Positions 1 through 10,497 of a stretch of DNA of 64,000 nucleotides are shown in pieces. Origin of the DNA: Plantimonas leprariae (GTDB lineage Bacteria > Pseudomonadota > Alphaproteobacteria > Rhizobiales > Rhizobiaceae); the NCBI RefSeq assembly GCF_008802405.1, contig NZ_VZDO01000003.1, forward strand, positions 1 to 64,000, read 5' to 3'. Below the pieces are notes generated by a model that did not search any database, was not told where the DNA came from, and saw nothing but the letters and a program-made list of their open reading frames with translations. The stretch's first letter is position 1. The number at the start of each line of letters is the position of its first letter. A program made the position numbers and the translations under genes.

Positions 1-1323
1 GCCCTGCGCCAGACCCGCGAACCCCGCCTCCACCGCATGCACGAATACCCGCAAATCCTCGGCCTTCGCATTGTCCAGAACGGATTGCTGCCGGCGCTGC
101 TGTTCGGTCGACTGCTGGAGCTCGTCCTGTTCGATCCGCAGCCGCTGACCGGCTGCGAGCTCGCCCCGCACGGCCTCCAGCGCCTTCGCGACGACGCCGA
201 TCTCATCCTTCCGTTCGATGCCTTCGACCGCAGACGTATAGTCGGCCCGGCTCAGGGCATCGACCGCCTTCGTCAATCCGCCGAGCGGCCTCACCACGAA
301 GGCGCGAAGCGATCCGAACAGGACGGCCAGCACCGCGAGGGTGATCAGTCCTCCGCCGATCGCCATGCCTTTGGCGAGGGTGCGGGCGGGCGCGCCGACG
401 GTCGACGCAGGAACGTCCATCACCACCGCCCAGGTCGAGTTCATCCCCTTCAGAGCGAAGGGCATGATCGTGCGCAGCGTCTCGACGCCGTCCACATCGA
501 ACGACGGGAGTTGAACGGGCTTCCTCTCGGCAAGGGCGTTGCGGACCGCATCCGCGCCGGGACCGTCATAAGGCTGCGTGCGCAGCTTCGCGTCGGGATG
601 GGCCGCCCACTTGCCGTTGCCGGAGAGCAGCATGATGCGCCCGTCGCCGAACGGACGATCGGTGGAAAGATGCTCCGTCAGGTTGTCGAGGGCGATGTCG
701 AGGCCGGCCGTGCCGATCAGTTTTCCGCCCGACATGACCGGAAACGCCACCGACGTCATGAGCACGGTTTTCGAGCCGACTTCGTAGGCATAGGGGTCGA
801 TCATCGCCGGCTTCCCGGTTTGCGCCGGGGCCGTGTAGAACGCTTCCGGATAGACTTGGTTGTCTTCCGCGGGCTCCATCGAAATATTGCCATCGATCCT
901 TGCCCAGTAGGGCATGAAGGTGCCGGTGCTGTTTGAGCCGAGGGCCTTCTGGCCGGCCATCGCGCTGTCCTGGCCGTCCCAGGCGTTGGGCGCTTCGAAA
1001 TACCAGCTTCCCATGACGTAGTCGGAGGACTCGACGTTCGGCTTCAGCACATCCAGCACGAGCTGGCGGTCGCGCGCGCCCTTTGCATGCAGGGCGGCGA
1101 GCGCCGAGGTCATCGACCGGCCGGTCGACTCCACCCGCGCCAGATCGGTCGCGATCGAATTGGCCGTCGCTTCGCTCAGCTGCGTCGCATAGCTCTCCGA
1201 AAGGTCGGAAACCATGCCTCCCACCTGATGCGTGACGAGAAACGAACCGAGGAGGAGGAGAATGCCGATCGTTCCACCGCCGGCGACGAGAACTTTCGTG
1301 TTCACGGAATTGCGCAGGGGCAT
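1..1323 (-). CDS. Methyl-accepting chemotaxis protein, N-terminal part (cut by window start)
   Basis: The 441 visible codons encode the sensor half of an inner-membrane chemoreceptor. A first membrane helix lies at about residues 10-28 (VLVAGGGTIGILLLLGSF). It is followed by a large periplasmic region of Cache type, recognisable from the WYFEAPNAW, MIDPYAYEV and LIGTAGLDIALDNL stretches at about residues 100-240. A second membrane helix lies at about 318-338 and is followed by a HAMP domain (FVVRPLGGL, then RKDEIGVVAKAL). The signalling hairpin that would contact CheA/CheW is outside the window. I start the gene at the ATG at 1323 because it leads straight into the first membrane helix. An overlapping 287-codon frame at 566-1429 is a shadow. 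The ligand cannot be told; Cache domains often bind small organic acids or amino acids. Confidence 0.9.
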   Translation of the reverse strand, partial: MPLRNSVNTKVLVAGGGTIGILLLLGSFLVTHQVGGMVSDLSESYATQLSEATANSIATDLARVESTGRSMTSALAALHAKGARDRQLVLDVLKPNVESSDYVMGSWYFEAPNAWDGQDSAMAGQKALGSNSTGTFMPYWARIDGNISMEPAEDNQVYPEAFYTAPAQTGKPAMIDPYAYEVGSKTVLMTSVAFPVMSGGKLIGTAGLDIALDNLTEHLSTDRPFGDGRIMLLSGNGKWAAHPDAKLRTQPYDGPGADAVRNALAERKPVQLPSFDVDGVETLRTIMPFALKGMNSTWAVVMDVPASTVGAPARTLAKGMAIGGGLITLAVLAVLFGSLRAFVVRPLGGLTKAVDALSRADYTSAVEGIERKDEIGVVAKALEAVRGELAAGQRLRIEQDELQQSTEQQRRQQSVLDNAKAEDLRVFVHAVEAGFAGLAQG

Positions 1324-1460
1324 CGTCGCCTCGAAGACGTGGTAGCAACTGAAGCGAGAGTAAGCGACGATCCTTAAGAAGTAGCGATGACGCCGAACCT
1401 TGCGGGCCCGGCGATCCATCTCCTTTCAAACATGAAATCCTGCCGTAGCGGCTTTTCGCG

Positions 1461-2876
1461 CTAACTCCAGGTCCGCACGTCGACGAAGCGTCCGGCGATC
1501 GCCGCCGCCGCCGCCATCGCCGGCGAAACGAGATGCGTGCGGCCCTTGAAGCCCTGCCGGCCCTCGAAGTTGCGGTTCGAGGTCGAGGCGCAGCGCTCCA
1601 GCGGCGACAAGCGATCCTCGTTCATGCCGAGGCACATCGAGCAGCCGGGCTCACGCCAGTCGAAGCCGGCGCCCTTCAGGATCACGTCGAGGCCTTCGGC
1701 TTCCGCCTGCGCCTTCACGAGGCCGGAGCCCGGCACGATCATGCCGGAGACGCCGTCCGCGATCCGGCGGCCCTCGACGATCTTCGCGACGGTCCGGAGA
1801 TCCTCGATCCGCCCGTTCGTGCAGGAGCCGATGAAGATCCGGTCGAGCCGGATGTCGGTCATCTTCGTGCCGGGGGTGAGGCCCATATATTCCAGCGCCC
1901 GCTTCTTCGACAGGCGCTTGTTCTCATCAAGGATCTCGTCCGGGTCCGGCACCACGCCGTCGATCGAGACGACGTCTTCCGGTGAGGAACCCCAGGAGAC
2001 GATCGGCGGCAGGTCGGCCGCGTCGAGCCGGACGACCTTGTCGAAATGCGCGCCCTCGTCCGAGCCGAGCGTCCGCCACCACGCGACGGCCTTCTCCCAG
2101 TGCTCGCCCTTCGGCGCGCGCGGGCGGTCCTTCAGGTAGGCGAAGGTCGTCTCGTCCGGCGCGACCATGCCGGCGCGCGCGCCGCCCTCGATCGACATGT
2201 TGCAGATCGTCATCCGGCCTTCCATCGAGAGGCCGCGCACCGCCTCGCCGGCATATTCGATGACGTGCCCGGTGCCCCCGGCCGTGCCGATCCTGCCGAT
2301 GATCGCGAGGATGATGTCCTTCGCGCCGACGCCCGCCGGCGGCGCGCCCGTCACCTCGACGAGCATGTTCCGCGCCTTCTTCTGGATCAGCGTCTGCGTG
2401 GCCAGCACGTGCTCGACCTCGGACGTACCGATGCCGACGGCGAGCGCCCCGAAGGCGCCGTGCGTCGAGGTATGGGAATCGCCGCAGACGATGGTGGTGC
2501 CGGGCAGCGTGAAGCCCTGCTCGGGCCCGATGATGTGGACGATGCCCTGCCGGCGGTCGGCGGCGGAATAGTATTCGAGCCCGAACTCGGCGACGTTCGC
2601 CTCCAGCGTCTCGACCTGGACGCGGCTTTCCTCGTTGCGGATGCCGAGCAGGCGGTCCGGCGAGGTCGGCACGTTGTGGTCGACAACGGCGAGGGTCCTT
2701 TCCGGATGCCGGACGCGCCGGCCGCTCGCGCGCAGGCCCTCGAAGGCCTGCGGGCTCGTCACCTCGTGGACGAGATGGCGGTCGATGTAGACGAGGCTGT
2801 CGCCTCCCTCGCCGGTCTCGATCAGGTGATCGTCCCAGATCTTGTCGTAGAGGGTGCGGGGCTGATCCTGAATCAT
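1461..2876 (-). CDS. leuC: 3-isopropylmalate dehydratase large subunit
   Basis: LeuC pairs with LeuD to isomerise 2-isopropylmalate to 3-isopropylmalate in cytoplasmic leucine synthesis. The 471 residues match the usual 466-475. The three [4Fe-4S] ligands are present at C352 (GSCTNG) and at C412 and C415 ([10 protein letters not shown]). The N-terminal [10 protein letters not shown] and the [13 protein letters not shown] stretch are family hallmarks. The frame is open 13 codons further upstream, but the ATG at 2876 has a good Shine-Dalgarno sequence (AAGGA, 8 bases before it) and gives the usual N-terminus. leuD and leuB are not in the window. A possible small gene and promoter lie 115 bases upstream on the same strand and may share its transcript. 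Confidence 0.97.
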   Translation of the reverse strand: MIQDQPRTLYDKIWDDHLIETGEGGDSLVYIDRHLVHEVTSPQAFEGLRASGRRVRHPERTLAVVDHNVPTSPDRLLGIRNEESRVQVETLEANVAEFGLEYYSAADRRQGIVHIIGPEQGFTLPGTTIVCGDSHTSTHGAFGALAVGIGTSEVEHVLATQTLIQKKARNMLVEVTGAPPAGVGAKDIILAIIGRIGTAGGTGHVIEYAGEAVRGLSMEGRMTICNMSIEGGARAGMVAPDETTFAYLKDRPRAPKGEHWEKAVAWWRTLGSDEGAHFDKVVRLDAADLPPIVSWGSSPEDVVSIDGVVPDPDEILDENKRLSKKRALEYMGLTPGTKMTDIRLDRIFIGSCTNGRIEDLRTVAKIVEGRRIADGVSGMIVPGSGLVKAQAEAEGLDVILKGAGFDWREPGCSMCLGMNEDRLSPLERCASTSNRNFEGRQGFKGRTHLVSPAMAAAAAIAGRFVDVRTWS

Positions 2877-2990
2877 GTGAATCGTCCTTGGGCGAGCGTC
2901 GATCGGGCCGCGCATTTCCGGGCCTCGCGATCGGGAAGGAAACGGAATGTGAGGGATGCGCGGATGAGAACGGCGGCGCGCGACCTGCCG

Positions 2991-3116
2991 TCAGCCGAGC
3001 TTGCGGCCGACGATGAGGCGATAGAAGAAGCGGCCGGGCAGGCGCGTGCGGTCGTCCACCGGCGAGAAGCCGAGGGTGGACGGCAGATGCGCGTGGCTAT
3101 GCGTCCGGCACGACAT
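2991..3116 (-). CDS. Possible 41-residue leaderless small protein upstream of leuC
   Basis: This short frame runs from an ATG at 3116 to a TGA at 2991. I do not recognise the product, which is basic (about seven Arg plus one Lys) and contains HAHLPSTLGFSPVDDR and then RFFYRLIVGRKLG. Two things argue that it is real. About 38 of 41 third codon positions are G or C, as in neighbouring genes, and a plausible promoter ends about a dozen bases before the ATG. There is no Shine-Dalgarno sequence, which would fit a leaderless mRNA. It ends 115 bases before leuC and could be an upstream frame in the leuC leader. Its five Leu codons are scattered rather than clustered, so classical leucine attenuation is not obvious. 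It could still be chance, because GC-rich DNA makes long open frames. Confidence 0.4.
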   Translation of the reverse strand: MSCRTHSHAHLPSTLGFSPVDDRTRLPGRFFYRLIVGRKLG

Positions 3117-3127
3117 GACGGCTGAGA

Positions 3128-3155
3128 AAATAGCAACCGCTGGCCGCCATCGCAA
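3128..3155 (-). promoter_or_regulatory. Candidate promoter for the small ORF and leuC
   Basis: Read on the minus strand, TTGCGA (3155-3150), 16 bases, then CTATTT (3133-3128) resembles a housekeeping -35/-10 pair. Transcription would begin about 7 bases further on, at or just before the ATG at 3116, giving a leaderless or nearly leaderless transcript with a 230-base leader before leuC. This is inferred from sequence alone. Confidence 0.4.
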
Positions 3156-3237
3156 CCTTGGAACCGTTCCAGGCCGATTGCGCCGGGACGGGGCTCGGCT
3201 AAGCTGCCCGCACCCGACCGCCCGACCGGATCCGCGC

Positions 3238-3687
3238 ATGCTTCTCGACTTCGTTCTCGCCTCGCTGCACCATCTCTGCGTCTTCGCGCTGTTCGGCGTC
3301 TTCCTGGTCGAACTGGCGCTGCTCCGGCCCGGCATCGCGGGGCCGAACCTCACGAAGCTCGCGCGCTACGACGCCGTCTACGGCGGGCTCGCCGTCGCGG
3401 TAATCGTCGTCGGGATCGCCCGCGTCGTCTTCGGCCTGAAGGGTTGGGACTACTACGCCGCCAACCATTCCTTCTGGGGCAAGATGCTGGCCTTCGCCGT
3501 GGTCGGCGCGTTGTCGGTGCCGCCGTCCCTGCGCTTCGCGCGGTGGCGGAAGGCGCTTGCCGCCGACCCGGCCTTCGCGCCGCCTGACGCGGAAGTGAGG
3601 AGCGCCAAGCGCATCATGCACGCGGAAGCCCTGTTCTTCGCCCTGATCCCGATCTTCGCCGCCGCGATGGCGCGGGGAATCGGCTAG
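3238..3687 (+). CDS. DUF2214 family membrane protein
   Basis: This 149-residue inner-membrane protein belongs to DUF2214, whose function is unknown. It shows the LHHLCVFALFGVFLVELALL N-terminal helix, ARYDAVYGGLAVAVIVVGIARV, the FWGKMLAFAVVGALSVPPSLRF helix followed by a basic RWRKAL, and a last helix near the C-terminus. That makes four membrane segments. The ATG at 3238 is chosen because it begins the first helix directly; no strong ribosome-binding site precedes it. The gene is divergent from leuC and converges tightly on the DUF2794 gene, with two bases between them. Nothing in the context hints at a substrate. Confidence 0.8.
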   Translation: MLLDFVLASLHHLCVFALFGVFLVELALLRPGIAGPNLTKLARYDAVYGGLAVAVIVVGIARVVFGLKGWDYYAANHSFWGKMLAFAVVGALSVPPSLRFARWRKALAADPAFAPPDAEVRSAKRIMHAEALFFALIPIFAAAMARGIG

Positions 3688-3689
3688 GC

Positions 3690-4058
3690 TTAGACCAGCT
3701 TCAACTGCCGGTCGAAGACGCGCAGCACCTGGCCGAGGTCGTGGCCGCGCTTCATCACGAGGCCGCCCGCGGCGACCACCGAGAAGGCGCCCTGCCGCCG
3801 GGCGAGCTTCGGGTTCTTCTCGATCCGGTAGAGCGGCATCTCGCTGGTGCGCCGGAAGATCGAGAACACCGCCTGATCCTTCAGCATGTCGATGGCGTAG
3901 TCGCGCCATTCGCCGGCGGCGACCATGCGGCCGTAGACGTTGAGGATCTCGGACAGTTCCCGCCGGTCGAAGGCGACGACGCTCTGGCGGGAAGGTGGTG
4001 AGCGGGGAAACTCGATCAGCGTCGCCGTTTCGGCCTCGCCCGTCACGCGTTCCACCAA
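3690..4058 (-). CDS. DUF2794 domain-containing protein
   Basis: A small cytoplasmic protein of about 122 residues matching DUF2794, a family found in alphaproteobacteria and of unknown function. Recognisable stretches are FDRRELSEILNVYGRMVAAGEWRDYAIDML, LYRIEKNPKLARRQGAFSVV and the C-terminal VLRVFDRQLKLV. No membrane segment or signal peptide is visible. The start is uncertain: the first possible codon is TTG at 4058 and the next is GTG. AGGGG lies 7 bases before the TTG, so I keep it. The gene is monocistronic between a convergent neighbour and the HxlR gene. Confidence 0.82.
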   Translation of the reverse strand: MVERVTGEAETATLIEFPRSPPSRQSVVAFDRRELSEILNVYGRMVAAGEWRDYAIDMLKDQAVFSIFRRTSEMPLYRIEKNPKLARRQGAFSVVAAGGLVMKRGHDLGQVLRVFDRQLKLV

Positions 4059-4151
4059 TGGACAGCCCCTTCCGCTATCGACGGCGAGCGATCCGAGGAT
4101 CGCCGCCGCGTCATGATCGTGACATGAAACTGGAAGCCCGGCAAAAGCTTT

Positions 4152-4550
4152 TCAAGCCGCCAGGCCGGCTTCGACCGCCTCCCCCAAGCGCCCGTCGAAG
4201 GCGCGCCGCGCGGCTTCCACCTCCGCCGCGTGCTTGAGCGTCCAGGCATAGAGGGCGCCGAACGGCTCCCGCAGCGTGCGCCCGAGCGGCGTCACCGAAT
4301 ATTCCACCGCGATCGGCGAGACCGGCACGACGCGCCGGGCGACGATGCCGTTGCGCTCCAGCCGCCGCAGCGCCTGCGTCAGCGCCTTCTGGGTGATGCC
4401 GTTCAGCCGCCGCTTCACGGCGTTGAACCGGAGCGGCCCGTCGCAGAGCGCGGCCAGGATCAGCACCGACCATTTGTCGGCGATCTGGTCGAGCAGGAAG
4501 CGGCTCGGGCAATCGGCGGCGAAGACGGCGGCGGAGGCATCGTCGGGCAT
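4152..4550 (-). CDS. HxlR family transcriptional regulator
   Basis: A 132-residue winged-helix DNA-binding protein of the HxlR family. Such proteins act as dimers and often sense thiol-reactive or electrophilic compounds. The family pattern is clear: an N-terminal CPSRFLLDQIADKWSVLIL, the recognition helix region GITQKALTQALRRLERNGIV, and the wing SPIAVEYSVTPLGRTL. A single cysteine near residue 14 occupies the position of the redox-sensing cysteine of YodB/HypR-type members. The gene is divergent from an old-yellow-enzyme gene 105 bases away, which is the usual layout for a local regulator and its target. Control of that target is inferred. Confidence 0.9.
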   Translation of the reverse strand: MPDDASAAVFAADCPSRFLLDQIADKWSVLILAALCDGPLRFNAVKRRLNGITQKALTQALRRLERNGIVARRVVPVSPIAVEYSVTPLGRTLREPFGALYAWTLKHAAEVEAARRAFDGRLGEAVEAGLAA

Positions 4551-4568
4551 GCGCGGTTTCCTTCCGGA

Positions 4569-4619
4569 TACTTAGGCGACGGAAAGTGCGTAATTGACGC
4601 TAGGTTTCCGATGTATACT
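4569..4619. promoter_or_regulatory. Candidate HxlR operator and promoter between HxlR and OYE genes
   Basis: TACTT (4569-4573) and AAGTG (4584-4588) form an imperfect inverted repeat with a 10-base spacer, resembling the TACT-n-AGTA type sites of HxlR/YodB regulators. A TATACT at 4614-4619 is a good -10 for the rightward gene, but TTGACG at 4594 is only 14 bases upstream, so its -35 partner is unclear. The hexamer ATACTT occurs at 4568 and again at 4615. Confidence 0.35.
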
Positions 4620-4655
4620 TCTGGCGCTCCCTTCGCAACGGAGCCAAGTCCCCGC

Positions 4656-5774
4656 ATGCTCGCCTCGACCGACATCCTGTTCCAGCCGTTCCGCCTGAAG
4701 GGCGTGGAGCTGAAGAACCGCATCGTCATGGCGCCGATGACGCGCTCCTTCTCGCCGGGCGGCGTGCCGGGCGGGAACGTCGCCGCCTACTACCGCCGCC
4801 GCGCCGAATCGGATGTCGGCCTGATCCTGTCGGAAGGCACGGCGATCCGCCGGCCGGCGGCGCGCAACGATCCGGGCATTCCCGTCTTCCACGGCGAGGC
4901 GGCGCTCGCCGGCTGGGCAAAGGTGATCGACGCGGTGCACGCGGCCGGCGGCCGGATGGGTCCGCAGATCTGGCACGTCGGCTCGGTGAAGAGCTTCCAG
5001 ACGGAGTGGGAGCCGGAGCGCGGCATCGAGAGCCCGTCCGGCCTCGTCGCCCCCGATCAGCCGCGTGGGCAAGCGATGACCGACGAGGACATCGCGGACA
5101 CGATCGCGGCCTATGCCAAGGCGGCGGCGGAGGCGAAGCGCCTCGGCTTCGACGTCGCCGAGATTCACGGGGCGCACGGCTACCTGATCGATCAGTTCTT
5201 CTGGGCCGGCACGAACCGGCGCGAGGATCGCTTCGGCGGCGCGACACTGCGCGAGCGCTCCCGCTTCGCCGCCGAGGTGGTGCGGGCGATGCGCGAGGCG
5301 GTCGGCCCGGACTTTCCGATCATCCTGCGCGTCAGCCAGTGGAAGCAGCAGGACTTCGGCTTCCGCCTCGCGGAAACCCCGGACGCGATGCGGGACTGGC
5401 TGCTGCCGCTGGCGGAAGCCGGTGTCGACGCGTTCCACTGCTCGCAGCGCCGCTTCTGGGAACCGGAGTTCCCGGAGGAGGACGGCGAGGACGGCCTGAA
5501 TTTCGCCGGCTGGGCGAAGAAGCTGACGGGCACTGCCACGATCAGCGTCGGCTCGGTCGGGCTCGACGGCGAGTTCATGGCCTCGTTCGGCGGCGAAAGC
5601 TCGAAGCCCGCCAGCCTCGACAAGCTGACGCGCCGGCTGGAGCGCGAGGAGTTCGACCTCATCGCGGTCGGCCGCGCCATCCTCGGCGACCCGGACTGGG
5701 TCCGCAAGGTGCGCGCCGGCGACGCTGCGTCCTTGCGGGACTTCGATCCGAAGGCGCTCGCGGAACTCGTCTGA
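4656..5774 (+). CDS. Old yellow enzyme family NADH:flavin oxidoreductase
   Basis: An FMN enzyme of 372 residues that reduces activated C=C bonds (enones, quinones, nitro-compounds, nitrate esters) with NAD(P)H in the cytosol. The TIM barrel is complete. FQPFRLKGVELKNRIVMAPM starts it, HGAHGYLIDQFF carries the substrate-binding pair H171/H174 and proton donor Y176, FFWAGTNRREDRFGG follows, and the phosphate-binding VGRAILGDPDWVRKV ends it. The His-His pair instead of His-Asn is common in bacterial members. The ATG at 4656 is preferred over an upstream in-frame ATG because it gives the standard N-terminus. The gene is divergent from the HxlR regulator, suggesting induction by electrophiles. The true substrate is unknown. 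Confidence 0.92.
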   Translation: MLASTDILFQPFRLKGVELKNRIVMAPMTRSFSPGGVPGGNVAAYYRRRAESDVGLILSEGTAIRRPAARNDPGIPVFHGEAALAGWAKVIDAVHAAGGRMGPQIWHVGSVKSFQTEWEPERGIESPSGLVAPDQPRGQAMTDEDIADTIAAYAKAAAEAKRLGFDVAEIHGAHGYLIDQFFWAGTNRREDRFGGATLRERSRFAAEVVRAMREAVGPDFPIILRVSQWKQQDFGFRLAETPDAMRDWLLPLAEAGVDAFHCSQRRFWEPEFPEEDGEDGLNFAGWAKKLTGTATISVGSVGLDGEFMASFGGESSKPASLDKLTRRLEREEFDLIAVGRAILGDPDWVRKVRAGDAASLRDFDPKALAELV

Positions 5775-5776
5775 AC

Positions 5777-5791
5777 CCGCGCTCAGCGCGG
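5777..5791. terminator. Palindrome between convergent OYE and DUF1223 genes
   Basis: CCGCGCT, one base, AGCGCGG is a perfect 7-base inverted repeat lying just after the OYE stop and overlapping the DUF1223 stop. It could fold as a short hairpin on either transcript. There is no run of T, so termination is only a suggestion. Confidence 0.3.
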
Positions 5792-6562
5792 CGGCAGGAG
5801 CGTCGCCGCGGCGAGGATCGGGCCGGGCCCGCCGCTGGCGGTCGGCTTCTGGAGCAGGGCGGCGCAGCCGACCGGTGCGCCGTCCTCGCTCAGCATGTTG
5901 GCCGGCAGGTCGACGGCGAGCGGGCGGCCATCCCACATGCCGAGGACGCGCCAGCTCCGCACCGCGTTGGTCGAGCCGAGCGTCCGGCCCTGGTTCTCGC
6001 CGCGGTCGATCGCGGTCTCGCTCCATCCCTCGAAGGTGACGAGCACGAGCAGCGGCGCGGGTCCGCCCGTGTTCGCCGGCGCGGGCCCCTCGGCGGACAC
6101 GCGGAGCCGGTCGCCGGCGAGCGTCAGCGTCACGGTCGGTGCGGGCGAAGCCTTGTCGGCGAGCGGGCTTTCCGCGACGGCCCGGCGGATTTCGCTCTCG
6201 CGCGTGCCGGCGACGTCGCGCCGGCCGTTCACCACCACCTGCGGCGTGTAGACCGAGCCGGTCCGCAGCGCGTCGGCATAGCCGCGCTGGCGCTCGGTAT
6301 TGTCGCGCGAGCCGTAGGTGTCGCGCCAGCCGATATAGTCCCAGTAGTCGACATGGTAGGCGAGGACGACGAGCTTCGGATCGCGCGCCAGATTCGCCAG
6401 GACGCCTTCGGCCGGCGGACAGGACGCGCAGCCCTGGCTGGTGAAGAGTTCCACGACGCCCGCGACGTCGCGGCTCGACGCCTCGCGCTCGCCTGCCAGA
6501 GCGGGCGCCGACGGGGCGAAGGCGAGAACCGCGGCGAGGGCGGCGGCGAGGCAGCGGAACAC
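5783..6562 (-). CDS. DUF1223 family thioredoxin-fold exported protein
   Basis: A 259-residue protein of DUF1223, a thioredoxin-like family of proteobacteria with unknown substrate. A signal peptide is evident (MFRCLAAALAAVLAFAPSAP, cleavage probably after ALA near residue 23), so it acts in the periplasm. VVELFTSQGCASCPPAE carries the CxxC pair C45/C48 in the thioredoxin position, and VYTPQVVVNGRRD holds the cis-proline-like segment. The start is GTG at 6562 with a weak ribosome-binding site. It sits after acnA on the same strand, but a terminator separates them. A disulfide or thiol role in the envelope is inferred from the fold and the CxxC. Confidence 0.88.
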   Translation of the reverse strand: MFRCLAAALAAVLAFAPSAPALAGEREASSRDVAGVVELFTSQGCASCPPAEGVLANLARDPKLVVLAYHVDYWDYIGWRDTYGSRDNTERQRGYADALRTGSVYTPQVVVNGRRDVAGTRESEIRRAVAESPLADKASPAPTVTLTLAGDRLRVSAEGPAPANTGGPAPLLVLVTFEGWSETAIDRGENQGRTLGSTNAVRSWRVLGMWDGRPLAVDLPANMLSEDGAPVGCAALLQKPTASGGPGPILAAATLLPPR

Positions 6563-6756
6563 CGGTTCTCAGTCCCGCGGGCGCGAGACGTCAGCGGCCG
6601 CATTCCGAACCGTCGCATGAGCCTTTGTCCGCATGTCGCGCGTCCTCGAGGGGTCCGTCGTTGGTGCGAAGCTGGTTCGCGAGAGCCGGGAAGCTAGCGA
6701 CGCCCCCGATCATCCACCATTCAATTGCGGGTGAGCACGCAAGCTTCCCGCAAGGA

Positions 6757-6785
6757 AAAGGGCGGCGCACCAGGCACCGCCCTTT
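6757..6785 (-). terminator. Rho-independent terminator of acnA
   Basis: AAAGGGCGG (minus strand 6785-6777) and CCGCCCTTT (6765-6757) form a perfect 9-base stem with an 11-base loop. The lower strand then continues TTTTCC. It lies 24 bases after the acnA stop and is the clearest terminator in this part of the window. Confidence 0.8.
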
Positions 6786-6808
6786 CTCCATTCGTCGTGA
6801 AATGCCGG

Positions 6809-9529
<2,721 letters not shown>

Positions 9530-9663
9530 GGGGTCTAGTCGTTCCTTTCGAACCGGTTCCGTCCGAAGGCGAACGCCCGATCCTCGCGCCGCGGCGGCAT
9601 GAGGAAAGTGCGGGTACGACCATTTCCGCGCGTCGTCCGCCTCGACGTCTGCCGAACTTCTCC

Positions 9664-9683
9664 CTTAAGGCTCGATCCTTAAG
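9664..9683. repeat. Perfect 7-6-7 inverted repeat upstream of acnA
   Basis: CTTAAGG, six bases (CTCGAT), CCTTAAG. The arms match perfectly in a region otherwise about 65% GC, which makes the AT-containing palindrome stand out. It is centred about 145 bases before the acnA start and could be an operator for a dimeric regulator. The regulator is unknown. Confidence 0.5.
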
Positions 9684-9750
9684 ATTTGAGGCTTCGGCTC
9701 CGTCCGTCGGGCTTGAAGATCCCACTCCGGTCGCTGGCGTGGTTGGTTCG

Positions 9751-9782
9751 CCTTATAGGCAAGTTTTGAATCGCTATAAAGG
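9751..9782. repeat. Inverted repeat with face-to-face CTATAA elements
   Basis: CCTTATAG (9751-9758) and CTATAAAGG (9774-9782) are inverted copies apart from one extra A, separated by 15 AT-richer bases. Each arm contains a CTATAA that could be a -10 for the gene on its side. It could therefore be overlapping divergent promoters, an operator, or both. Confidence 0.4.
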
Positions 9783-9837
9783 GCGTTGGCGTGCGGCATC
9801 GGATCAAATCGGCATCGCGACAAGCGAAACCCGTCCG

Positions 9838-10497
9838 ATGCGCCTGATCGCGGCCGGCCTCGTCGTGGCTAGGGGCACGAACGTGCTCGCCGGACCGCTC
9901 GACATCGAGCTGCGGGAAACGCAGGCGCTGGCGGTCACCGGCGCGAACGGGGCCGGCAAGTCGACGCTGCTCCGCACTCTCCTCGGCCTCCTGCCCCCGG
10001 CCGCCGGCACGCTCTCGATCGAGGGCGTGGCGGCGCCGGACGGCGAGCCGGCGCGCCATCTCTCGGACGCCGCGCACTATCTCGGCCACCGCAACGCGAT
10101 GAAACCGGCGGAAACGGTGGAGGCGAACCTCCGTTTCTGGCAGCGCTTCCTCGGCGCTCCGGCGATGGAGGTCGGCGACGCGCTGGGCGCGGTCGGCCTG
10201 TCGCATGCGGCTGCCCTTCCCTTCGGCTTCCTGTCGGCCGGACAGCAGCGCCGGGCGGCCCTCGCGCGCCTCCTCGTCGCGCACCGGCCGGTCTGGCTCT
10301 TGGACGAGCCAACGGCGGCGCTGGACGTGGCCTCGCAAACGGTTTTCGCCGACCTCGCCGCGCGGCATCTCGCGGGCGGCGGCATCGTGATTGCCGCGAC
10401 GCACGCTCCCCTCGGCATCGCGGCGCGTGAGCTTCGGCTGGAGCCACCGGCCGCAGCCGCCGACCCCGTCGCCGACCTCGCGGATGTCTGGGCGTGA
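9838..10497 (+). CDS. ccmA: Heme exporter ATP-binding protein CcmA
   Basis: The ATPase of the CcmABCD system, which releases holo-CcmE with bound heme during c-type cytochrome maturation. It has 219 residues, a normal length. Walker A is TGANGAGKST (about 34-43), the signature is FLSAGQQRRAALARL, Walker B is VWLLDEPTAALD, and the H-loop is in AATHAPLG. The frame is open far upstream, but the ATG at 9838 begins the usual MRLIAAGL-type N-terminus. It is the first gene of a rightward operon and overlaps ccmB by four bases (GTGA). ccmE, ccmF and ccmH are not in the window. Confidence 0.95.
   Translation: MRLIAAGLVVARGTNVLAGPLDIELRETQALAVTGANGAGKSTLLRTLLGLLPPAAGTLSIEGVAAPDGEPARHLSDAAHYLGHRNAMKPAETVEANLRFWQRFLGAPAMEVGDALGAVGLSHAAALPFGFLSAGQQRRAALARLLVAHRPVWLLDEPTAALDVASQTVFADLAARHLAGGGIVIAATHAPLGIAARELRLEPPAAAADPVADLADVWA

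Larger units (their letters stand above)
9530..9837. promoter_or_regulatory. Divergent acnA/ccmA control region
   Basis: These 308 non-coding bases must carry both promoters. Two inverted repeats are visible and listed separately. CTATAA occurs on each strand (9774-9779 plus; 9758-9753 minus), in the position and sequence of alphaproteobacterial -10 elements facing each other. Neither has a good -35 at 17 bases. I see no convincing Irr or RirA-type iron box, although acnA is iron-regulated in some rhizobia. Another palindrome, GAACCGGTTC, lies near 9550. Confidence 0.45.

Noticed and set aside
566-1429. A 287-codon minus-strand frame overlapping the first chemoreceptor
   Set aside because: It is in another frame of the same strand; the receptor frame gives transmembrane, Cache and HAMP features and is the real one.
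1440-1460. A terminator hairpin after leuC (GCCG-CTA-CGGC)
   Set aside because: The four-base stem and lack of a T run are too weak to support a terminator.
9530-9837. Iron-response (Irr or RirA) box in front of acnA
   Set aside because: The palindromes found do not match the consensus boxes known to me, so I report them only as unknown inverted repeats.
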